Assembly (NCBI GenBank): GCA_964387075.1
Contig: CAYLVB010000011.1
Span: 62,001 to 126,000 of the forward strand
Length of the DNA stretch: 64,000 bases
Direction of reading: 5' to 3'
From: PALSA-968 sp964387075
Lineage (GTDB): Bacteria; Bacteroidota; Bacteroidia; B-17B0; Aurantibacillaceae
Below, in pieces: positions 58,739 through 64,000 of the stretch (within the stretch, counting starts at the first letter, position 1; every line of letters begins with the position of its first letter). The notes under the pieces were generated by a model. It was not told the DNA's origin. It did not search any database and was given only the letters and a program-made list of their open reading frames with translations. Both the position numbers and the translations under genes were made by a program.

Positions 58739-59812
58739 TTATTTACAAAAGTTAAGATTAGGAGAATAGCACCAATGTTGACCGGAGTCTTTAATACTTC
58801 CTAAATCTATAGTTCTTTTAAAGGTAATCCCGGTGCCAGAATTTTGAACTTCAAGTTTTTCTTGGCGGAGTGGGAAGTCCCCGAAAATTGCATCGCAATG
58901 AAAGCAACCAAATGATTTATAACTGTCACCAACAGTTTTGCTATATCTTGATTTTAACTCTCCAATTTTAAACTGAGGATTTTGTTTAATGATGTCTTTA
59001 ACCGCATTGTAAACAGTAGTATGTTTATCAAAATCTTCATCGCCCCAAAGTTCTCCCATCAAATACATATCTGTATTACAACATGACTTAATTCTATTGG
59101 GAACTGTATATAACTGCTGTGGCTTATGGCATTTCCAACAATGAGTATCATAGATTAAAATATCAATTTCTTGAGTTTGTTTTGCAGCATAGTTGTTACA
59201 AAATTTGATCTGTTTTTTTAAGAGACTTGATACAAAATATTTTAACTCAAACTTATTATCCTTAAACAGGACAAACATTCCATCATCTTCCTTTTTGATT
59301 TTAAAAAAAGGAATTTCTTGGATTGCGATATAATCATCGCCATATTCTCGATACTGCTTTGGGATTGTTCTAAAAAACCAACAGCCTCGCACTTTTGAAT
59401 CCTTATAACGTATTTGTCTAGATTCAGTCTCTTCGGTAGTTTGTGAACTCCATTGAATTTCAAAGGCAATTTTAGCTTCATTTTTTATTGCTAAAACATC
59501 GGCTCTCCAATTAATGTCAGCGAACTCCGGAATAGCCTCCCAACCGTTCTCTAAGCACGCTTTAATTACTTCTGCCTTTGCTAATAAATGCTCCGGTGTT
59601 TCCGGCTTCCAATCGCAAACGTTTTGCCCTTTCGCATGAATGAAATGTTTAAGACCTTTGGAGCTTGTTCTTAAAAAACCATTTTGTTTACAGCATGGAA
59701 GTATAATGGTTACTTCTCCTTTTTTTTGCCTTTCTTTAATTTGATTCCAATCAATATCATCGAATGAAATGGATACTTTTTCTTCATTATCTATTAAGGC
59801 TCTTAATGGCAT
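58739..59812 (-). CDS. CoiA-like nuclease-domain protein
   Basis: A 357-residue protein of the competence protein CoiA family. The N-terminal CCKQNGFLRTSSKGLKHFIH zinc-like segment is followed by a PD-(D/E)xK-type core: HLLAKAEVIKACLENGW, WRADVLAIKNEAKIAFEIQWS (Asp and E-x-Q) and YKDSKVRGCWFFR. The C-terminal half has further cysteine pairs (CWKCHKPQ, CFHCDAIFG). Family members are presumed nucleases. Whether this one serves recombination, natural transformation or host defence is unknown. It is convergent with the recombinase, with five bases between the stops. Confidence 0.82.
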   Translation of the reverse strand: MPLRALIDNEEKVSISFDDIDWNQIKERQKKGEVTIILPCCKQNGFLRTSSKGLKHFIHAKGQNVCDWKPETPEHLLAKAEVIKACLENGWEAIPEFADINWRADVLAIKNEAKIAFEIQWSSQTTEETESRQIRYKDSKVRGCWFFRTIPKQYREYGDDYIAIQEIPFFKIKKEDDGMFVLFKDNKFELKYFVSSLLKKQIKFCNNYAAKQTQEIDILIYDTHCWKCHKPQQLYTVPNRIKSCCNTDMYLMGELWGDEDFDKHTTVYNAVKDIIKQNPQFKIGELKSRYSKTVGDSYKSFGCFHCDAIFGDFPLRQEKLEVQNSGTGITFKRTIDLGSIKDSGQHWCYSPNLNFCK

Positions 59813-59829
59813 AACTAAAAATATTATTC

Positions 59830-61134
59830 CTATTTACTTCGCTTAGAAATTTCAACTCTATTATCTTGATAATATGCTTTTACTTCATCAATAACTCCTT
59901 GCGCATTTTCAATAAATTCAATTTTAAAGTAAGTATTACCTTTTCCCTTCATTATCGTTTTAGTCATTGCTTCTAATTCAAATTTCGGCTTGCCCGTTCT
60001 TTGATAAAATAGTTTTCCGTTTTCAAAAGTAAATGCTCTTTGTTCATATACTCCGGTATACTTCATTAAAGTCTGATCATCAATAACAATAGGATTATTA
60101 ATAGCTTTCAATAAATCTAGTTGCCAATTAAGATCAAACTTTTCGGATTCATCGGTGGAATTAATTAAAAGATTTTCAAAAATCATCATCTCAGCGGTTT
60201 CAAGTGCTTTTGAGGCAGCAACTTTAATATCAGGTGTAACTCCAACTTTTTCCCAATTTGTTTTCGTTATCGGATTTATAGCTCTTCCGTAAGGAATGTA
60301 AAGAACGAAACCATTGACAACAGGTCGCTCAAATGTATTGTGAGCGCCACCGCCAGTTTGTTCCCCAATAATTGTTGCTCTTTTTAAATTCTTTAAATCA
60401 TAACAAAATTCTTCAGCAGCTGAAAAAGTACCGTTACTAGCAAGAACATATAAAGGCATTTTTGCTAAATCTCTAAAAGATGTATCGGGAGTTGTCCAAT
60501 ATTCTGTCGTTTTATTCGATGGTCGAGAATAAGAGTCATTCAAATGTGTTTTCTTATCTAGGAAATACCCACAAATCATTTTAACTGTCTCAGGTGATCC
60601 TCCTCCACAATTTCTTACATCAATAATAATTGCATTCGAATTCCGTAGAAATTTTAATGCCCCTTTTAAGGTTTCTCTTCCTTCAATATCATCCGCCCAA
60701 AATTTCGCAATATTTAAATATCCGATGTTACCATTTAAATTCTCCACTTTGTTTAGCCCGAAATTCACATCCCTGATTTTTTTTAATGGATCAATATTGG
60801 TTGTCGTATTCTCAACTTGATTAGAAAAATCTGCTGCTAATTGCGGATTATACTGCAATTGAAGATGACCGTCATGATGCACGGTGTTTAAGTCTCTATT
60901 TATTAAATCTGAAAGGTCTTGCAGTTTGGTTACATTAGCATACGCTCCACTCTTTAACTGTTTGGCAAGAAAATTTCCCATTTTTAATGCTGTGTCTGGG
61001 TAAACATAATTATCATTCAATAACTGAATAACATTATTAACCACATCTGATGTTACTTTCTTGCTTAGTTTCGTTTGAGAAAATAAGATTGAAGGAAATA
61101 GACCAATTATTAATACTAAAATAATTTTTTGCAT
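59830..61134 (-). CDS. S41-family serine peptidase
   Basis: A 434-residue exported peptidase with a signal peptide (1-19). The S41 (C-terminal processing protease-like) core has IGYLNIAKFWAD, AIIIDVRNCGGGSPETVK, the serine in LASNGTFSAAEEFCYDLKN and the EQTGGGAHN loop, then IPYGRAINPITKTNWE. It has no PDZ domain, so it belongs to the tricorn/IRBP-like branch rather than CtpA. The final 100 residues form a small strand-rich domain (MKYTGVYEQRAFTFENGKLFY). It looks like a chromosomal-type gene carried as cargo. Confidence 0.9.
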   Translation of the reverse strand: MQKIILVLIIGLFPSILFSQTKLSKKVTSDVVNNVIQLLNDNYVYPDTALKMGNFLAKQLKSGAYANVTKLQDLSDLINRDLNTVHHDGHLQLQYNPQLAADFSNQVENTTTNIDPLKKIRDVNFGLNKVENLNGNIGYLNIAKFWADDIEGRETLKGALKFLRNSNAIIIDVRNCGGGSPETVKMICGYFLDKKTHLNDSYSRPSNKTTEYWTTPDTSFRDLAKMPLYVLASNGTFSAAEEFCYDLKNLKRATIIGEQTGGGAHNTFERPVVNGFVLYIPYGRAINPITKTNWEKVGVTPDIKVAASKALETAEMMIFENLLINSTDESEKFDLNWQLDLLKAINNPIVIDDQTLMKYTGVYEQRAFTFENGKLFYQRTGKPKFELEAMTKTIMKGKGNTYFKIEFIENAQGVIDEVKAYYQDNRVEISKRSK

Positions 61135-61309
61135 GTATAAATAGAAGATTTAAGAGAATTTATTCTACTCAAAAATACAGTTAATCAATGGATTTGATTT
61201 TAATATTTTGTACAGATTTCCAACAGCCAATTTTGACTTTATTCCAGTAAATCAAAGAACGACCAAAAGCGGAGATTTTCTCCGCTAAAATGCAAGCGAT
61301 TAATACCTC
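61135..61309. other. intergenic stretch
   Basis: 175 AT-rich bases between the S41 peptidase and ATPase genes. It holds no supported gene. It could hold the peptidase promoter, but I see no convincing box. Confidence 0.4.
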
Positions 61310-62986
61310 CTATTTTTTAATCTTGTGGATTTGGGCAGCCTTTTCAAAGCCAACCCAATTGCCCTCTGTATTTAGCCCACGATTGGCTAGTTCTCGCCTT
61401 ATAAGCTGCTTTAAATCGAAGTCTCCCCTCAGAGCCTCCACCAATAAAGCGGTCGCTGTTAGGCTAAAAATAAACCTTGGGTTAATGTCGTCAGCCCGGT
61501 TCTCATAATCCTTCGACATCATTCGATCTTTTCCGGTTTGCGTTAACTCGCCACCGATCTCCACCCAAATTTTCGATGGAATTTCTTCTCGAACAATGGT
61601 CTCTAATCTTGAGGCATAATTCATGGCTTGTTTGAAGTCACCTTCATCGTAATATTTCTTAACCAATTTTAAATCACGCCAATCGGAATGGTTCAGATGC
61701 TTTGGCTCTGTCCAGTCCACTTCTTGTTTTTGCTTCTTTTTCATGGTGTCTACGTTCGATACTTTCTTTGGAACTTCCAAGTTCTTTCTGCTCTTTCTGA
61801 CACCATTTAATTCTTCCACTTCTCCAACAGGCGAATCTTCAAAGATGTTCATCTCTCCGCCTTGATTAAATCTCCCGAACTGTGTGGCTCGACCTCTTTC
61901 CGGTACTTCAATAACTACATCTACATCGTGCTGATATGAATTTGCTCCTTTGAACTTTCCATCTTTAGTTGTTTGAAAAATAAAAATGAACGACTTGCCC
62001 GGATTTTTACGTTTAAGATTTTCCAAGTCTTGTGGACTCAGTCCAAGTTTATTTACGCTATCCAAAATGATAAATTGAAACTTGCTTAAATCTTCCGGCA
62101 AGTAATCGCTTACAAATAAATTCTCATGCTTAACATCTTTGTCGTTAAGTTTCATTTGAAGTGTGGCATCCAACTTCTCCTCATTAGCAACATAAAGAAC
62201 TGCTCCGTGGTTACGAGCCAAGTAACCTGCAAAGTCAACACATAAATAAGATTTACCCATTTTAGGTTTTCCAAAAACCATCGCTGTAAATCCTGGACTC
62301 GGATCTCCGATCAGATTTAACCATTTGCCGGAGAAACCAATTGAATTAAAATGAAGGTTCGCAAAGTCAATACTGTTCATCAAATTTTGTTTCGGCTTCA
62401 CTTCTTGGAGTTCTACAACACCATTTAAATTGCACTTCTTTGGTTTCAGTAGCTTGGGTTTTATTTTCAGTTTGTTCAATGCTAATTGAAGCTTTCGTTT
62501 TGTATCAGCAGCTAATTCAACCTTCACGCTTCTACCCATATTATTGACTGTTGCCAAAAGCTTACTCTGAATCAATAGAATCTCTTTCGATAATACCGAG
62601 TCCTTCGTGATTTCTTTTTCCTTAATTGCATTTTGTACTTCATTTAGAAATCCCTCAATTTCTTTTTTCTGAAGCATTTTACCATTTAGTAATAAAAATC
62701 GTTTAATGAACTTTTCCGACAATGTAGATTCTTGTTTCATTGTTTCTTTTGCTTCAATATTTTCCATGCCGGATAACCCTTCCTTCTTATCAATAAATTC
62801 AAATAGTTTTTCAAACGTCAAATCAAATACTTTTTTTGCCTCGGGATCATTTTCATAAATGCCCCAATCGCTGCCTTTGTTAGTTTTCTCTTCAATCACC
62901 AAGTGAGATTTTTTAAGCACCTCCGGCAGATTCTCAAAACCAACTTCACTAATGGCTTTAAAATAATTCTTGGTTGTTATTCTCAT
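61310..62986 (-). CDS. RecA/DnaB-fold ATPase of the mobile element
   Basis: A 558-residue protein. The central P-loop domain (about 205-400) has Walker A FGKPKMGKSYLC, ADAVLYVANEE-like VLYVANEEKLDAT, Walker B FQFIILDSVNKL, and IFIFQTTKDGKFKGANSYQHD, the pattern of RecA/DnaB-type ATPases of phages and plasmids. The N-terminal 200 residues are a charged helical region of unknown role, and the C-terminal part (about 430-558) is also unassigned. It probably acts in DNA replication or recombination of the element. It overlaps the methylase gene by four bases (ATGA). Confidence 0.75.
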   Translation of the reverse strand: MRITTKNYFKAISEVGFENLPEVLKKSHLVIEEKTNKGSDWGIYENDPEAKKVFDLTFEKLFEFIDKKEGLSGMENIEAKETMKQESTLSEKFIKRFLLLNGKMLQKKEIEGFLNEVQNAIKEKEITKDSVLSKEILLIQSKLLATVNNMGRSVKVELAADTKRKLQLALNKLKIKPKLLKPKKCNLNGVVELQEVKPKQNLMNSIDFANLHFNSIGFSGKWLNLIGDPSPGFTAMVFGKPKMGKSYLCVDFAGYLARNHGAVLYVANEEKLDATLQMKLNDKDVKHENLFVSDYLPEDLSKFQFIILDSVNKLGLSPQDLENLKRKNPGKSFIFIFQTTKDGKFKGANSYQHDVDVVIEVPERGRATQFGRFNQGGEMNIFEDSPVGEVEELNGVRKSRKNLEVPKKVSNVDTMKKKQKQEVDWTEPKHLNHSDWRDLKLVKKYYDEGDFKQAMNYASRLETIVREEIPSKIWVEIGGELTQTGKDRMMSKDYENRADDINPRFIFSLTATALLVEALRGDFDLKQLIRRELANRGLNTEGNWVGFEKAAQIHKIKK

Positions 62987-63855
62987 TTTGCTTTAAATTT
63001 TAATTGCATTAATTGTCTCGTTAAACTTTGCAAGTCCTTCTTTTCCTTCAAACTCAATGTGTGTATAAAAGATTTTGCTTTTGCAGGATCGTAGTTCATA
63101 ACGATCATTTCCGTTTTTACTTTATCGGTGTGTTTTGTTACTGCAACGCTTTTTGTAACCTTTTGAACTTTCCACTTGTACTTATTGATGTAAGTGGTTA
63201 GAATTTTTGAAGGATAAGAACTCAACAAGAACTTTCCTTTTACCTTGGAAAGCGCATTGAGAAGTTCTCGGTAATCGTCTTCCGAATAACCTTTATAATG
63301 ACCTTGATCCGAACCAATGTACGGAGGGTCTGCATAGATAAATGTTTCTTTGTCATCGCATCTGTTTATTACTTTGATTGCACTATTATTTTCGACTTGC
63401 ACTTTTGTGAGTCGTTGTTCATACTCTTTTGTAAAAGCATCTCTTTTATTGGCGAGTGCTGCTTCTTTTGAATCATCCTTACCAAAACCCCAAGAGCCTA
63501 TCATGCCAGCGAAACCTTGATTGGTTGCTGTCCATAATGCCCATGCACGTTTCACATCTGAATACTTTGTGGGGTTATTATAAATCTCCATCGCTCTTTT
63601 ATAAAGTTCACGACTGTGTAAGGTTGATTGAATTTCTTTTTGAAGTTCAGGGAACTTCGTTTTAATTACTTTGAAAAAATTAATGACTTCATTATTGATA
63701 TCATTAATTACTTCTACTTCCGATTTCGGTTTAGCAAAAAATACTGCACCACCACCAAAGAACGGTTCGCAGTACAATCTGTGCTGCGGAATCAAAGGGA
63801 GTAGGTATTTTAATAGGGTTTGTTTCCCTCCGTAGTATGTTATTGGTGTTTTCAT
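62983..63855 (-). CDS. DNA adenine N6-methyltransferase (Dam/D12 class)
   Basis: A 290-residue D12-class adenine methyltransferase. Motif X/N-terminal is PITYYGGKQTLLKYLLPLIP, motif I is CEPFFGGGAVFFAKP, motif IV is IYADPPYIGSDQGHY, and KFLLSSYPS follows. It methylates adenine in a short sequence I cannot name. No restriction endonuclease gene is adjacent, so it acts as a solitary methylase, either shielding the element from host restriction or regulating it. Coupled by a 4-bp overlap to the ATPase. Confidence 0.9.
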   Translation of the reverse strand: MKTPITYYGGKQTLLKYLLPLIPQHRLYCEPFFGGGAVFFAKPKSEVEVINDINNEVINFFKVIKTKFPELQKEIQSTLHSRELYKRAMEIYNNPTKYSDVKRAWALWTATNQGFAGMIGSWGFGKDDSKEAALANKRDAFTKEYEQRLTKVQVENNSAIKVINRCDDKETFIYADPPYIGSDQGHYKGYSEDDYRELLNALSKVKGKFLLSSYPSKILTTYINKYKWKVQKVTKSVAVTKHTDKVKTEMIVMNYDPAKAKSFIHTLSLKEKKDLQSLTRQLMQLKFKAK

Positions 63856-63868
63856 TTTAAAAAGAATA

Positions 63869-63892
63869 AAGAGCCTCCCGAAAGAGGCTCTT
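63869..63892. terminator. hairpin terminator upstream of the methylase gene
   Basis: AAGAGCCTC (63869-63877) / GAGGCTCTT (63884-63892), 6-nt loop. On the minus strand it follows the stop of the partial gene at the window edge and is followed by TATTCTTTTT, so it should end that upstream transcript. Confidence 0.75.
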
Positions 63893-63897
63893 AGATT

Positions 63898-64000
63898 TTA
63901 GCTATAGATTAATGCTTTTCTGTTGTTCCAAATTTTGTCGAAGTTTCTGTTACCTCCTGCCCATTGGTAGGAATAAACACCATTCGTTTTGGTTACTTTC
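63898..64000 (-). CDS. partial gene running off the window edge
   Basis: On the minus strand a reading frame that is open to the right edge ends at TAA (63898-63900). The visible 33 residues include TNGVYSYQWAGGNRNFDKIW and end NNRKALIYS. The terminator downstream and the frame's stop in the expected position suggest it is the end of a real gene of the mobile element. The product is unrecognised. Confidence 0.5.
   Translation of the reverse strand, partial: KVTKTNGVYSYQWAGGNRNFDKIWNNRKALIYS

Larger units (their letters stand above)
57000..64000. mobile_element. left part of an integrated mobile element
   Basis: From about 57.0 kb the base composition becomes distinctly AT-rich compared with the first 56 kb, and gene content turns to a serine recombinase, a CoiA-like nuclease, a replication-type ATPase and a DNA methylase. 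The recombinase sits at the edge, as in elements integrated by serine recombinases. I cannot identify the attachment core, because the other end is outside the window. The exact left end, somewhere in 56.9-57.09 kb, is an estimate. Confidence 0.7.

Noticed and set aside
1..64000. tRNA or rRNA genes
   Set aside because: I found no stretch with the tRNA cloverleaf and T-loop GTTCRAN pattern, nor rRNA-like sequence. A covariance-model scan could confirm this.

Overview
The window is from a member of the phylum Bacteroidota (a free-living, aerobic, T9SS-bearing lineage; I cannot place it to genus). The signs are five proteins with type IX secretion C-terminal domains (types A and B), the T9SS regulator PorX, promoter boxes of the Bacteroidota form TTG-N19/20-TANNTTTG, few Shine-Dalgarno-like sites, and many typical families (DUF4294, choice-of-anchor L, SprB-like repeats, PepSY-like, LytTR). 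No rRNA, tRNA or CRISPR array was seen.

Layout. 1-6 kb: DUF72 and Nudix genes, a TPR sensor-like membrane protein with a small STAS-like partner, a DUF3592 protein and a beta-helix T9SS cargo. 6-19 kb: rpsA, mazG, two paralogous lipoproteins, a CDF-like transporter, a GT2 glycosyltransferase next to a decayed duplicate of its own 3' end, accD, class I aldolase, a radical SAM gene, a third lipoprotein of the same family coupled to an OmpA protein, and an M20 dipeptidase. 19-27 kb: a PKD/T9SS type B adhesin, a di-haem cytochrome c, aminotransferase IV, 3-hydroxyacyl-CoA dehydrogenase and small membrane proteins. 26.6-32 kb: one long minus-strand operon running prfB (with a programmed +1 frameshift), a GNAT acyltransferase, ysxC, a toxin-antitoxin pair, rimO and a LytTR regulator. 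32-38 kb: two M43 metalloproteases whose 3' kilobase is almost identical, then porX facing them across a shared terminator. 38-56.7 kb: desaturase, typA, a SprB-repeat adhesin, hemF with a palindromic repeat inside it, two LysM proteins (one a subtilase), accC, a two-component system, a ribosome hibernation factor, cyanophycinase and a DUF892 protein.

From about 56.9-57.1 kb to the right edge the DNA becomes clearly more AT-rich, and the genes change to a serine recombinase with a small coupled partner, a CoiA-like nuclease, an S41 peptidase, a RecA/DnaB-fold ATPase and a DNA adenine methylase. This is the left end of an integrated mobile element that continues past the window. Just outside it lies a structured, apparently untranslated stretch (about 56763-56918) with its own promoter-like boxes and terminators, which is my best candidate for an undescribed small RNA.

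How the parts fit: several genes serve translation (rpsA, prfB, ysxC, rimO, typA, hibernation factor), two subunits of acetyl-CoA carboxylase are present but unlinked (accD, accC), and the surface programme is T9SS-based, with porX beside two of its likely cargo genes.
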